Shown here piece after piece: positions 37,109 to 46,044 of a stretch of 64,000 nucleotides of DNA. The DNA is taken from the NCBI RefSeq assembly GCF_027922165.1, contig NZ_BSFD01000002.1:104853-168852 (forward strand). Direction: 5' to 3'. The DNA is from Brevundimonas intermedia. GTDB taxonomy: Bacteria > Pseudomonadota > Alphaproteobacteria > Caulobacterales > Caulobacteraceae. Numbering within the stretch: the first letter of the stretch is position 1; every line of letters begins with the position of its first letter. Below the pieces are notes generated by a model that made no database searches, was not told the origin of the DNA, and was given only the letters and a program-made list of their open reading frames with translations. Position numbers and translations under genes: made by a program.

Positions 37109-38443
37109 ATGACCCGACAACCCCATGTGATCGTGATCGGCGCAGGATTCAGCGGCCTGCTGACCGCGATCCACATGCTGCGCGGCGCAGCGACGGTGCG
37201 CGTGAGCTTGATTGAACGCCGGAGCGCCTTTGGGCCCGGCACGGCCTACGACACAGGCAACGCAGACCACCTTCTAAACGTCCGGCTCGGCAATATGAGC
37301 GCCTTCCCCGACACGCCGACGCACCTGGCGGACTGGCTCGGTCAACAGGCCCACTGGGAAGCCAGCGGGGAATTCATCACGCGCGGGGTTTACGGCGCCT
37401 ATCTGCGCGACCTTCTCGATGAAGCCGTGGCCGACAACCCAGGACGATTAGCGCTTGTTTCTGGTCAGGCTGTCTCGCTGGATCGACTGGACGCGACATG
37501 GTCCGTCACGCTCGACGGAGGCGAAAGCCTGATCGGCGACGCCGTGGTGTTGGCCATCGGCAACCAGGAGCCTTCGACCCCGGCGGGGATCGACGAGGAT
37601 CTACGACGTTCCTCGCTCTATGTGGAAAATCCCTGGTCCGGGGGCGCCCTGGTCCCGGATCAGGCGCGACAGGTCCTGCTGATCGGAACAGGTCTGACGG
37701 CGGTGGATATCGCCCTCGCGCTAGAGCGACCGGGCCGCACCATAACCGCCTTGTCGCGCCATGGCCTTCTGCCTCGCGCCCACGCTACGGTCTCGACCCC
37801 GGCGGTCGCCATGACCTTCTCAGGCAGCGTGTCCCAGATCATGCAGCAGGCCCGCGCGGCCTCCCGCACACAGGACTGGCGTGAAGTCTTCGACGCGCTT
37901 CGGCATCAGGCGATCGCGATTTGGCGCGGATGGGACATGGCCGAACGCCAGCGCTTCATTCGCCATGTTCGGCCGGTCTGGGACGTCCATCGCCACCGGC
38001 TAGCGCCCGTGATCGCCCGGCGCATCGCCAGCTTGATCGCCGACGGCTCGCTCTGCATCACCCCCGGCAAGATCGTTCAGATCAAGCGAGACGGCGACGC
38101 CATCCAGGCGGTTTATCGGCCTCGGGGTCGTCGGCGCAGTGTGATCCGACGGTTCGACGCGGTCGTCAACTGCACAGGCCCCCTCGGCCGTGTCGCCGAC
38201 AGCGCCGATCCCCTGATCCAAGACGTTCTGCACAAGGGTTTCGCAGCGCCCGACCCCATGGGGCTTGGCTTTCAGGTCGATGAAGACGGCGATCTCATCC
38301 ACCCAACTTCGACGGCGTCAAACCTGCACGTCATCGGCCCCCTGGCGCGGGCGACCTTCTGGGAAATGACCTCCGTACCCGATCTGCGTGGCCAGGCCCA
38401 AAAGCTGGCGGAACGCATCTTGGTGGAAGTGCGCGACGCCTAG
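37109..38443 (+). CDS. FAD/NAD(P)-binding oxidoreductase (NAD_binding_9 type)
   Basis: The 444-residue protein has an N-terminal dinucleotide motif (VIVIGAGFSGLLTAIHML), then FGPGTAYDTGNADHLLNVR, VLAIGNQEP, and a second Rossmann motif LLIGTGLTAVDIALAL. These are features of flavin monooxygenase-like or hydroxyacylglutathione-adjacent YwlC-unrelated NAD_binding_9 proteins with no assigned substrate. GGGAGGA precedes the ATG. It follows the sulfate operon by 181 bases and may be cotranscribed, suggesting a role in inorganic or organic sulfur metabolism (inference). Confidence 0.8.
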   Translation: MTRQPHVIVIGAGFSGLLTAIHMLRGAATVRVSLIERRSAFGPGTAYDTGNADHLLNVRLGNMSAFPDTPTHLADWLGQQAHWEASGEFITRGVYGAYLRDLLDEAVADNPGRLALVSGQAVSLDRLDATWSVTLDGGESLIGDAVVLAIGNQEPSTPAGIDEDLRRSSLYVENPWSGGALVPDQARQVLLIGTGLTAVDIALALERPGRTITALSRHGLLPRAHATVSTPAVAMTFSGSVSQIMQQARAASRTQDWREVFDALRHQAIAIWRGWDMAERQRFIRHVRPVWDVHRHRLAPVIARRIASLIADGSLCITPGKIVQIKRDGDAIQAVYRPRGRRRSVIRRFDAVVNCTGPLGRVADSADPLIQDVLHKGFAAPDPMGLGFQVDEDGDLIHPTSTASNLHVIGPLARATFWEMTSVPDLRGQAQKLAERILVEVRDA

Positions 38444-38552
38444 CGGGCGACGGACATGTCGGAACACGGTCGCATCCGAAACCTTCACAACGACGTCAGA
38501 CGCCTTGGCTCCCTGGCCATGCTCCCTAGGTGTCTATGACAAGGAGTTTCCT

Positions 38553-39179
38553 ATGGTTGATGAAATCCGTGCCGATATCCCCGGTCGCCCCCGCGCCGCT
38601 CTGATGGATCTCTACGAACCCCTGTTGGACCGAGACGACCATGTTCTGACGCCACAGGCGCGCGATGAGCTCTATGGGCTTGCGCGGGTGTTGGACCTGG
38701 ACATCACCGTGGACACCCCGTCCGCAGAGATCTGGCGCAAGGTCCGAGCCTTCGTCAGTCGCCACCGGCAAGACGCCTCATCGGACGACGCCGCACGTCA
38801 AGGTCCCCCCTTGACCCTTCTGGTCGTGGAAGACGACCCCGACGCCGCCCAACAGCTGGTGGAGGCGCTGATCGAGGCCGGACACGGTGTCGTCGGGCCC
38901 GCCAGCAGCGCCGAGACGGCGGAAGCGCTCGCCAGCCTGTCAAACCTGGATGTCGCTCTGGTGGATATCAACCTGAGCGGCCAATCCAACGGCGTCGATC
39001 TGGCCCGGACGCTCAATACGAGTTGGGGCGTTCCGACCATCTTCCTCTCGGGGGACGTTGGAGAGACGGCGCGCAACGCCGACGCCTCCGTCGCCCTGAT
39101 CCTCAAACCCTATCAAGCGGCCGATGTGGTGCGCGCCCTCGATGCGGTCGTGGCCGAGGGCCTGATCCGGACCGAGTGA
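38553..39179 (+). CDS. Response regulator with C-terminal receiver domain
   Basis: The 208-residue protein ends in a receiver domain (about 87-205) with the acidic pocket at Glu93-Asp95, phosphoacceptor Asp138 (VALVDINLSG) and the conserved Lys in LILKPYQ. The first 80 residues are helical, charged and not recognised. AAGGAG is six bases before the ATG. No kinase gene is adjacent. A single-domain-output regulator like this often acts by protein-protein contact. Confidence 0.85.
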   Translation: MVDEIRADIPGRPRAALMDLYEPLLDRDDHVLTPQARDELYGLARVLDLDITVDTPSAEIWRKVRAFVSRHRQDASSDDAARQGPPLTLLVVEDDPDAAQQLVEALIEAGHGVVGPASSAETAEALASLSNLDVALVDINLSGQSNGVDLARTLNTSWGVPTIFLSGDVGETARNADASVALILKPYQAADVVRALDAVVAEGLIRTE

Positions 39180-39213
39180 CCCCGGTCGGGGCCTTGCCTC
39201 AATTCTCGGGGCG

Positions 39214-40008
39214 TCACTTCGCCGGAATGACCGCACCCTCATAGGTTCGGGCGATATAGTCCTTGATCGTCTGACTGGTCAGGGCGGCGGCCAGGGCCTG
39301 GATGCGCGGATCGTCGCGATTGTCGGTACGCGTGACCAGATAGTTCACATAGGGGCTGTCGCCGTCTTCCAGCGCCAGGGCGTCGTTGCGTGGGCTGAGG
39401 CCGGCGTCCAGGGCGTAGTTGGTGTTGATCACCGCCAGATCGACCTGGTCCAGCACGCGCGGCAGGGTCGCGGCCTCCAGTTCACGGAAGCGGAAACCCT
39501 TGGGATTGCCGCCGATGTCGGCGACCGTCTGCAGCGGATCGACGCCCTTCTTCAGCGTGATCAGGCCGGCGGTCTGAAGCAGGAGCAGCGAGCGTCCGGT
39601 GTTGGAAGCGTCGTTGGGCAAGGCGATCTCGGCGCCGTTCGGCAGTGCCGTCAGCGCCTTGTGCCGACGCGAATAGGCGCCCAGCGGCTCGACGTGGACG
39701 CCGGCGACCGTGACCAGGGTCGTGCCTCGCCCGGCGTTGAACTCGTCCAGATAGGGCTTGGTCTGGAAATAGTTGGCGTCGAGACGCTTCTCGGCCAGCT
39801 GGGTGTTGGGCTGGACGTAGTCGTTGAACACGACGATCTCCAGGTCGATGCCTTCGCCGGCCAGGATGGGCTTCACCTGTTCCAGGATTTCCGCGTGAGG
39901 CACGGCCGTGGCGCCGACTTTCAGCGGCCCCTGCCCCTCCTCCGCCTGACGACCACAGGCCGCCAGAACCAGAACGGCGGCGGAAAGAATGAGGGAACGA
40001 CGCAGCAT
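39214..40008 (-). CDS. metQ: D-methionine-binding lipoprotein MetQ (NlpA family)
   Basis: The 264-residue lipoprotein has a lipobox (VLAAC, Cys18) and NlpA-family sequence: KVGATAVPHAEILEQVKPIL, DYVQPNTQLAEKRLDANYFQTKPYL, ALPNDASNTGRSLLLLQ and LAVINTNYALDAGL. It captures methionine or related sulfur compounds for MetNI. It is the last gene of metN-metI-metQ, 14 bases after metI. Confidence 0.94.
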   Translation of the reverse strand: MLRRSLILSAAVLVLAACGRQAEEGQGPLKVGATAVPHAEILEQVKPILAGEGIDLEIVVFNDYVQPNTQLAEKRLDANYFQTKPYLDEFNAGRGTTLVTVAGVHVEPLGAYSRRHKALTALPNGAEIALPNDASNTGRSLLLLQTAGLITLKKGVDPLQTVADIGGNPKGFRFRELEAATLPRVLDQVDLAVINTNYALDAGLSPRNDALALEDGDSPYVNYLVTRTDNRDDPRIQALAAALTSQTIKDYIARTYEGAVIPAK

Positions 40009-40022
40009 GGGAAACCTTCGAC

Positions 40023-40682
40023 TTAGCGGTGCGACACCCTAGCGACCCAGCGGTCGCCGAGCACTTGCAGAATTTGTACGATGACGAGCAGCAGAACTAC
40101 CGTCACCACCATGACGTCGGTCTGGAACCGCTGATAGCCAAAGCGGATGGCCAGGTCGCCTAGACCGCCCGCCCCCACCACGCCGGCCATAGCGGTATAG
40201 CCGACCAGGGCGATGGCGGTGACGGTGGCCCCGGCGATCAGACCTGGCAGGGCCTCGGGCAGCAGGACACGCCGCACGATCTGCCAGGTGGTGCCGCCCA
40301 TCGCCTGGGTCGCCTCGATCATGCCGCGCTCGACCTCGCGCAGGGCCGTTTCCACCAGGCGCGCATAGAAGGGCGCCGCCCCCACGACCAGGGGCGGAAT
40401 CGCGCCCGCCACACCCAACGACGTGCCGACCAGCAGCACCGTCACCGGAAGCATGACGATCAGCAGGATGATGAAGGGCACAGAGCGCAGCACGTTGACG
40501 ACGAACGACAGCAGGGCGTTGACGACGCGGTTCTCCAGAATCCGCCCTCGTCCCGTGGCGTAAAGGGCCACGCCCAGCGGCAGTCCCAGGATGACGGTAA
40601 TGGCCAGGGAGGCGACCAGCATCAGCAGGGTGTCGCCGGCCGCTTCGGCGACCGTGGTCCAGTCGATATTGGATCCGAACAT
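40023..40682 (-). CDS. metI: Methionine ABC transporter permease MetI
   Basis: The 219-residue permease has five membrane helices and the coupling loop EATQAMGGTTWQIVRRVLLPEALP. VNVLRSVPFIILLIVMLPVT is typical of MetI. The ATG at 40682 overlaps the metN stop (TGATG), so I rejected the longer frame that extends through metN. Confidence 0.95.
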   Translation of the reverse strand: MFGSNIDWTTVAEAAGDTLLMLVASLAITVILGLPLGVALYATGRGRILENRVVNALLSFVVNVLRSVPFIILLIVMLPVTVLLVGTSLGVAGAIPPLVVGAAPFYARLVETALREVERGMIEATQAMGGTTWQIVRRVLLPEALPGLIAGATVTAIALVGYTAMAGVVGAGGLGDLAIRFGYQRFQTDVMVVTVVLLLVIVQILQVLGDRWVARVSHR

Positions 40683-41671
40683 CAGGATACGACCTCCACC
40701 TCGACGCCCTCGGCGCGTAGCCGGGCGATGGCGACCTGCGGATCGCCGCCCGCGAAGGCGACCTCCAGCTGACCATAGGCCTGGTCGCGGAACCGACCGA
40801 TGCGGCCCGCCAGGATGGCGTGATCCACGCCGGTCTCGCGCGACACCCGGCTCAGCACCGGCTCGAAGGTCCGTTCGCCCCGGAACACCAGCCGCGCCAC
40901 GGTTCCGCCGACGGGACGCGGCGTCGCCGTGCGAGATTCGCCCTCGGCCAGCAGGCTGCGCGTGGCCTGCGTCTGCGGCTTCAGGAAGACGTCGGCGGTC
41001 GCGCCCGTCTCGACGATCTTGCCGGCCTCCATCACCGCCACCTTGTCGCAGACGCGGCGCACCACCTCCATCTCGTGGGTGATCAGCACCAGGGTCAGGC
41101 CCAGGTCGAGGTTCAACTGGTCCAGCAGGGCCAGAATCTCCTCGGTGGTCTCCGGGTCCAGGGCGCTGGTCGCCTCGTCGCACAGGAGGATGGACGGTTC
41201 GCACGCCAGGGCGCGGGCGATGCCGACGCGCTGCTTCTGCCCGCCGGACAGCTGGGCCGGATGTTTGCGAGCGTGTTCGATCAGGCCCAGCCGCTCCATC
41301 AGTTCATCCACCCGCGACGCGATCTCGACGCGCGACCGGCCGTCCAGCACCAGCGGCAGGGCGATGTTGTCGCGGATCGTGCGGCTGTGCAACAGATTGA
41401 AATGCTGAAAGATCATGCCGATGCGACGGCGCGCGGCGCGCAGGGCCGCCGGGTTCAGTCCCATCAGATCCTGATCGTCCACCCACACGCGTCCCGCGTC
41501 AGGACGCTCCAGCAGATTGAGGGTCCGAACCAAAGTCGATTTTCCGGCCCCGGAGCGCCCGACAACGCCGAACACCTCGCCGGCGGCCACGGTCAGGTCC
41601 ACGCCGTCGAGCGCAAGGCGAACGCCCGCCGGGCTGCGGAACCGGCGTGTCACGCCTTCCAATCGGATCAT
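40682..41671 (-). CDS. metN: Methionine ABC transporter ATP-binding protein MetN
   Basis: The 329-residue ATPase has Walker A GRSGAGKST, Q-loop IFQHFNLLHSRTI, LSGGQKQRVGIARAL, LLCDEATSALDPE and the switch His in ITHEMEVV. It ends in a NIL domain (RETGVDHAILAGRIGRF...), which in MetN senses methionine for transinhibition. The ATG at 41671 begins the conserved MIRLEGVTRRF. No SAM riboswitch is recognised in its 292-base leader; an operator-like site lies at 41816. Confidence 0.96.
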   Translation of the reverse strand: MIRLEGVTRRFRSPAGVRLALDGVDLTVAAGEVFGVVGRSGAGKSTLVRTLNLLERPDAGRVWVDDQDLMGLNPAALRAARRRIGMIFQHFNLLHSRTIRDNIALPLVLDGRSRVEIASRVDELMERLGLIEHARKHPAQLSGGQKQRVGIARALACEPSILLCDEATSALDPETTEEILALLDQLNLDLGLTLVLITHEMEVVRRVCDKVAVMEAGKIVETGATADVFLKPQTQATRSLLAEGESRTATPRPVGGTVARLVFRGERTFEPVLSRVSRETGVDHAILAGRIGRFRDQAYGQLEVAFAGGDPQVAIARLRAEGVEVEVVS

Positions 41672-41814
41672 CGGTTGTCTCGAACTCGCTGGGCGCCACA
41701 GGTGGCCCGGTCTAGTGCGACGAGGCGAACGGCGGTGCAAGAGGCTACGATCACGCGCCTCTCCTCACGCCAGACAAGACGCCCCAGCGGCGGGGTCAGA
41801 AGCACAGAGGCGCT

Positions 41815-41830
41815 GTTTAGGTTTTCTGAT
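41815..41830. promoter_or_regulatory. Operator-like site between metNIQ and an oxidoreductase gene
   Basis: The minus-strand reading ATCAGAAAACCTAAAC has core AGAAAACCT and nearly matches the site at 57583-57598. It lies in the divergent promoter region between starts at 41671 and 41964; the rest of that region shows nothing recognisable. Confidence 0.5.
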
Positions 41831-41963
41831 CGCCGACGAAACCGGCTTGCGGTTGACGGGGCTCACCGGCTCGGAGCATCCCGCGGCTGGACCGCACCCC
41901 TGACGCGAACGCCTATCGATCCCTGTGGGGGAACTCTCAGCGGGATCTCAGGAAGGCCGGTTC

Positions 41964-43004
41964 ATGACGCAAACAAATCGTCGCATTCTTCTCGCCCAGC
42001 GTCCGAACGGAAAACCCAGGCTTGAGGACTTCAAGCTGGACGAGGCCCCGCTGCCGGAGCCGCAAGACGGGCAGGTTCTCCTGAAGATCCTCTACCTCTC
42101 GCTCGATCCCTATATGCGGGGACGAATGAGCGCCGGAAAATCCTACGCCAAACCGGTCGGGATCGGCGAGGTGATGGAGGGCGGCACGGTCGGCCAGATC
42201 ATCGCCTCGCGGCATCCCGCCTTCAGCCCTGGCGATATTGTTCTGTCTCACTCAGGATGGCAGAGCTTCGCTGTTGCGGATGGGGCGAGCCTTCGTAAGC
42301 TCGACCCCGCCGCCGCGCCGGTCAGCACCGCTCTGGGCGTGCTCGGCATGCCGGGATTCACGGCCTACGCCGGTCTTCTGACGATCGGCCAACCGAAGCC
42401 GGGCGAAACCGTGGTGGTCGCCGCAGCGAGCGGCGCCGTCGGCTCGGCCGTCGGGCAGATCGCCAAGATCGTGGGCGCACGCGCCGTCGGCATCGCCGGC
42501 GGTGCGCAAAAATGCGCCTTCGTCCGTGATCAGCTCGGGTTCGACGCCGTCGTCGATCACCATACGTCGGATTTCCCGTCTCAGCTCAGAGCCGCCTGCC
42601 CGCAAGGCGTCGATGTGTATTTCGAGAATGTGGGCGGTCCTGTCTGGGACGCCGTTTTTCCGCTGCTGAACGATTTCGCCCGCGTGCCGGTCTGCGGCCT
42701 GATCGCTCAGTACAATGACACCGGCCGGCCTGCCGGCCCGGATCGTCTGCCACACCTGATGCGAGACGTCCTCAGTCGAAGCCTCCTCATCCGAGGCTTC
42801 ATCCAGCGTGAGTTCGCCGACCAGCGCCCCGCCTTCTACACCCAGATGGCGGCCTGGATCGCCTCGGGTCAGGTCCAGTACCGAGAGGACGTCGTCGACG
42901 GATTGGATGCGGCGCCGGAAGCGTTCATCGGCCTTTTGGAAGGTCGGAATTTTGGAAAGCTTGTGGTGCACGTCGCAGATCACGCAGAAGACGAAGGTCT
43001 CTGA
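41964..43004 (+). CDS. NADP-dependent medium-chain oxidoreductase (curcumin reductase/YncB-like)
   Basis: The 346-residue zinc-free MDR protein starts with RRILLAQRPNGKPRLEDFKL and has YLSLDPYMRGRMSAGKSYAKPV, the nucleotide-binding AAASGAVGSAVGQIAKIVGARAVGIAGG split over a typical Rossmann fold, and YFENVGGPVWDAV. The family reduces alpha,beta-unsaturated ketones using NADPH. AGGAAGG precedes the ATG. It is followed by a strong terminator at 43147. Confidence 0.92.
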   Translation: MTQTNRRILLAQRPNGKPRLEDFKLDEAPLPEPQDGQVLLKILYLSLDPYMRGRMSAGKSYAKPVGIGEVMEGGTVGQIIASRHPAFSPGDIVLSHSGWQSFAVADGASLRKLDPAAAPVSTALGVLGMPGFTAYAGLLTIGQPKPGETVVVAAASGAVGSAVGQIAKIVGARAVGIAGGAQKCAFVRDQLGFDAVVDHHTSDFPSQLRAACPQGVDVYFENVGGPVWDAVFPLLNDFARVPVCGLIAQYNDTGRPAGPDRLPHLMRDVLSRSLLIRGFIQREFADQRPAFYTQMAAWIASGQVQYREDVVDGLDAAPEAFIGLLEGRNFGKLVVHVADHAEDEGL

Positions 43005-43146
43005 CACGGTCGCCGCCGACGAAAACAACATCGCACAGTAAAACTGCTGCAGGCGACAGCCGTTCTCTGCTGGGCCAGCCGGTGCGCGCCCGCTAGGACG
43101 AGGCGTGAGCTTCGTTACCCTCTATCGACGCTCATCTCGCAAACGT

Positions 43147-43181
43147 GGGCCGTGTCCACTATCCCCGGACACGGCCCTTTT
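43147..43181 (+). terminator. Intrinsic terminator
   Basis: GGGCCGTGTCC and GGACACGGCCC form a perfect 11-base stem around a nine-base loop, followed by TTTT. It ends the oxidoreductase transcript before the hydrolase gene at 43208. Confidence 0.85.
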
Positions 43182-43207
43182 GCGTCAGAAGGCGAAAGGC
43201 AGGACCG

Positions 43208-43837
43208 ATGATCGATTCCCTTTTTATCGAAACCGACCTGCCCCCGACCCTCTGGGACCTCGCCGGCGTCGGATATGCGCCTCCCGACCTATCGGGCTCG
43301 ACGCTGCTGCTGATCGACCTGCAGAATGAATATGTCTCCGGCCCTTTGGCCCTGCCCCACGCGGCGGACGCCATCGGGCGCGCCACGGCGCTCCTTCTGG
43401 CGTTTCGCGCTCAAGGCGGACAGGTCGTCCATGTCGCCCATGCGGGTGCGGCCGGCGGCGTTTTCGACCGCGCCGACTACCGGGGCCAGATCGTCACCTC
43501 CGTCGCACCGCGAGAGGGCGAAGCGGTCGTCGAAAAGACCGCACCGAACGCGTTCGTGGGTACAGACCTCGAGGCTCGGATCGCGCCGGATCGACCGCTG
43601 GTGATCGCCGGCTTCATGACCCACAACTGCGTGGCCTCTACGGCTCGCGCGGCGTTCGAGCGCGGCTTCCAGGTCATCGTGGCGCACGACGCCTGCGCAA
43701 CCCGTCCCCTGCCTGACTTGGATGGCGGCGTCCTGCCCGCAAAGGCCCTGCACCAGGCCACGCTCATCGGCCTGGCGGATCGACATATTCATGCGCGAAC
43801 CGTGAAGGCCTTGGTGAACCGGCGCGCTGAGGCCTAA
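43208..43837 (+). CDS. Isochorismatase-like cysteine hydrolase
   Basis: The 209-residue protein has the family triad: Asp37 (LLIDLQNEY), Lys110 (VVEKTAPNAF) and Cys141 (THNCVASTARAAFERGF). Such enzymes hydrolyse amides (nicotinamidase, N-carbamoyl amidases) or isochorismate. The ATG at 43208 is downstream of the terminator stem. It converges with the monooxygenase gene at 43844, six bases away. Confidence 0.9.
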   Translation: MIDSLFIETDLPPTLWDLAGVGYAPPDLSGSTLLLIDLQNEYVSGPLALPHAADAIGRATALLLAFRAQGGQVVHVAHAGAAGGVFDRADYRGQIVTSVAPREGEAVVEKTAPNAFVGTDLEARIAPDRPLVIAGFMTHNCVASTARAAFERGFQVIVAHDACATRPLPDLDGGVLPAKALHQATLIGLADRHIHARTVKALVNRRAEA

Positions 43838-43843
43838 AGGCGT

Positions 43844-44887
43844 TCAATGTCGCCGGATCACCTGGGCCGCGAACCGCTCCATCTCCTCTTCCTGGGGAGA
43901 CATCTGCAGCAGAAGGAGATCGACGCCGACGGCCTCGAAGGCCTCGACACGTTCCTGAACCTGCTCGGGCGTCCCGACAAAGCCGGGTCTCAGCCCGCGA
44001 TTGGAGACGCTGTACTCGCGGATCTTTAGTTCGCGTTCCAACTCCGTGCCGGAGATCCACTGATCGAAATTGGCGAACCCCGCCGGCGGCTTGCCGTCCG
44101 CCAGGCCGGGAATGGTGGTGATCCGCTCCAGTTCACGCTCCGCCTCCGCCTGGCTATCGCGCACGATGGCGTAGCCGGCCATGCCGAAACTCATGGGCGG
44201 CAGGCCCAGGCCTTCGCGGCGCTCGCGCATATCGGCGATCTTGGCGCCCACATGCGCGGGATCGTCGCCGTGCATGACATAGGCGTCGCACCGGCGCGCG
44301 ATCAGAGCCTTGGCGCTCTCGCTCTCGCCGCCGGCATAGATGACCGGTCGAGGCCGTTCGGGCGTGACGATGGGTTTCGGCTCCACGATCGCGTCCCGCA
44401 AGCGATACAACCGCCCCTCGTAATCGGCACGCGGCTCGGTCCAAAGCCGCTCCAGCACCTCCAGCCATTCCTCGGTGCGGGCATAGCGGTCGTCGTGCTG
44501 GTCGAACTGAAGACCATAGCTCTCCGCCTCCTTCGCCCACCAGGACGAGACCACGTTGAGCGCCAGACGGCCGCCGGAAATCCGGTCGATATTGGCCGCC
44601 TGTTTGGCGAACAGGGCCGGCTGGTGGAAGTTGGGCCGCACCGCCACCATCAGCTCGATCGACCGCGTTACGGCGGCCAGGGCGGCGGCGCTCGACCAGG
44701 CGTCCAGGGCCGGAGACTCGATCCCCTTGATGTCATTGAGATTGAGCTCGGCGATCAGCGTGAGATCCCAGCCGATCTCCTCGGAGCGCCGGACCAGTCG
44801 CGAGAGGTTGTCCCACGACGCCTCGCGCTCGTCATCGACGTTGCGCAGCCAACCACCGAAGACGGGGGCCCAGTATCCGTATCTCAT
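43844..44887 (-). CDS. LLM-class flavin-dependent monooxygenase (SfnG/SsuD-like)
   Basis: The 347-residue TIM-barrel protein begins MRYGYWAPVFGGWLRNVDDE and has ASWDNLSRLVRRSEEIGWDLTL in two parts, ELMVAVRPNFHQPALFAKQAANIDRISGGRLALNVVSSWW (FMN region) and HDDRYARTEEWLEVL. This pattern fits FMNH2-dependent sulfone/sulfonate monooxygenases (SfnG, SsuD). It likely frees sulfite from an organosulfur compound. It overlaps the ATP-grasp gene by four bases; a separate flavin reductase gene is not present nearby. Confidence 0.88.
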   Translation of the reverse strand: MRYGYWAPVFGGWLRNVDDEREASWDNLSRLVRRSEEIGWDLTLIAELNLNDIKGIESPALDAWSSAAALAAVTRSIELMVAVRPNFHQPALFAKQAANIDRISGGRLALNVVSSWWAKEAESYGLQFDQHDDRYARTEEWLEVLERLWTEPRADYEGRLYRLRDAIVEPKPIVTPERPRPVIYAGGESESAKALIARRCDAYVMHGDDPAHVGAKIADMRERREGLGLPPMSFGMAGYAIVRDSQAEAERELERITTIPGLADGKPPAGFANFDQWISGTELERELKIREYSVSNRGLRPGFVGTPEQVQERVEAFEAVGVDLLLLQMSPQEEEMERFAAQVIRRH

Positions 44888-45819
44888 GCCGCTGCGCCCT
44901 TCTCTTCTTCGATAACATCGACAAGCCAATCGACGAGGGTCTCGTGCGGGTCGAAGCCCAGGACGGCGACGGGATCGGCGACGAAGTTAGACAGGGCGTT
45001 GATGTCGTAGAACCGCACCGATCCGTCGCGCTCGTCGATCAGATACTCCACCGAGCCGACCTCGACCTGGCCCGCCCGAACGATCGCCTCGACGGCGGCG
45101 ATGATATCGGCGGGCGGGTGCGCCCGCGTCATCTTCAGAGCGGCGGCCCCGGGTCGCGCCAGACAGGCGTCGGCGGGGCAAAGATCGAAGGTGTCCGAAG
45201 GGCTTTCGACGTCGAGGGCGTAGAGGTAGCGGCCGTTCAGCGTCTCGACCCGTGTGATCTTTCCGCCGACGCGCAACGCATACTCTTGAACCAGGGACAC
45301 CCCGTTGACGCCAGCGGGCGCACTGCCCTCCAAAGCAGCCGCCGCGAGAGCCTCGGCGGTGTCGTAGCGAACGATCCCGGCTCCGGCGCCGCCGATGTCC
45401 GCCTTGACCAGGACGGGAAAGCGCAAGCCATGCGCCGCTTTCGGCAGGTCGGCCTGGCGATGGGCCGCGCGCGTCGCCGGCCCCTTCAGGCCCAGTCGAG
45501 CGATGAGGCTGAGTTGCCGGGCCTTGGAGGAATCGATCGCCAGGGCCGCGCCGTTGAGAATCCGCGCGCCCTGACCGGCCCAATGATCAAACAGGCTCTG
45601 GGCATAGAATATGGGATGTTCGGGCTCGCGCAGAAAGCTCGACATGGCGAGCCGGCTGAACACGACCGGCGCCGGCGCGGGCTCTGCGGCGGGATCGAAC
45701 ACATGGTCCGCCAAGGGCAGCTTGACGAACGCCACGCCCCGTCGCGAGAGCGCGGCGAACAGGGGCTCGAACCATTCGGGATGTTCATAGACGACAGCGA
45801 GATCGGGTCTGGAAGTCAT
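44884..45819 (-). CDS. ATP-grasp protein (RimK-like)
   Basis: The 311-residue protein has ATP-grasp features: a nucleotide-binding FPVLVKADIGGAGAGIVRYD in its central domain, VQEYALRVGGKITRVETLNGRY, and the metal-binding SVEYLIDERDGSVRFYDINALSNF near the C-terminus. Such enzymes join a carboxylate to an amine via acyl phosphate. Coupling to the monooxygenase gene (ATGA overlap) suggests both act on one organosulfur compound. The partner substrate is unknown. Confidence 0.8.
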   Translation of the reverse strand: MTSRPDLAVVYEHPEWFEPLFAALSRRGVAFVKLPLADHVFDPAAEPAPAPVVFSRLAMSSFLREPEHPIFYAQSLFDHWAGQGARILNGAALAIDSSKARQLSLIARLGLKGPATRAAHRQADLPKAAHGLRFPVLVKADIGGAGAGIVRYDTAEALAAAALEGSAPAGVNGVSLVQEYALRVGGKITRVETLNGRYLYALDVESPSDTFDLCPADACLARPGAAALKMTRAHPPADIIAAVEAIVRAGQVEVGSVEYLIDERDGSVRFYDINALSNFVADPVAVLGFDPHETLVDWLVDVIEEEKGAAA

Positions 45820-45875
45820 TGGCGATCCGTCAAAGCGAGAGGCTTCGCATAACGGTCCGGAGGCATCACGCGATC

Positions 45876-45889
45876 CGAGGATTTCTGCA
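45876..45889. promoter_or_regulatory. Operator-like site between ATP-grasp and desulfhydrase operons
   Basis: Minus-strand reading TGCAGAAATCCTCG has core AGAAATCCT, one substitution from the palindromic AGAAATTCT. It lies 57 bases before the ATP-grasp/monooxygenase operon and 156 before the desulfhydrase gene. Confidence 0.4.
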
Positions 45890-46044
45890 CACAGCTGTTA
45901 GATCAGTTCGCGAAGAGCCCTCCGCTGCGCCTATCGCTAGGCCAAAATCGAATCCTTGGGCCCCCACCCTAAATTGTGCGTCTGTTGCTGCCGCCGTTGC
46001 AGGGTTAGCTTGTATCGTGTCCCTCAACAGATCGCCGAACGCCC

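Noticed and set aside
40023..41204. A long version of the MetI frame starting at 41204
   Set aside because: The extra N-terminal part is the metN sequence in another frame; the ATG at 40682 overlapping the metN stop is the natural start.
41672..41963. SAM riboswitch before metN
   Set aside because: I looked for the pairing elements and conserved loops of SAM-II type leaders on the minus strand and saw none.
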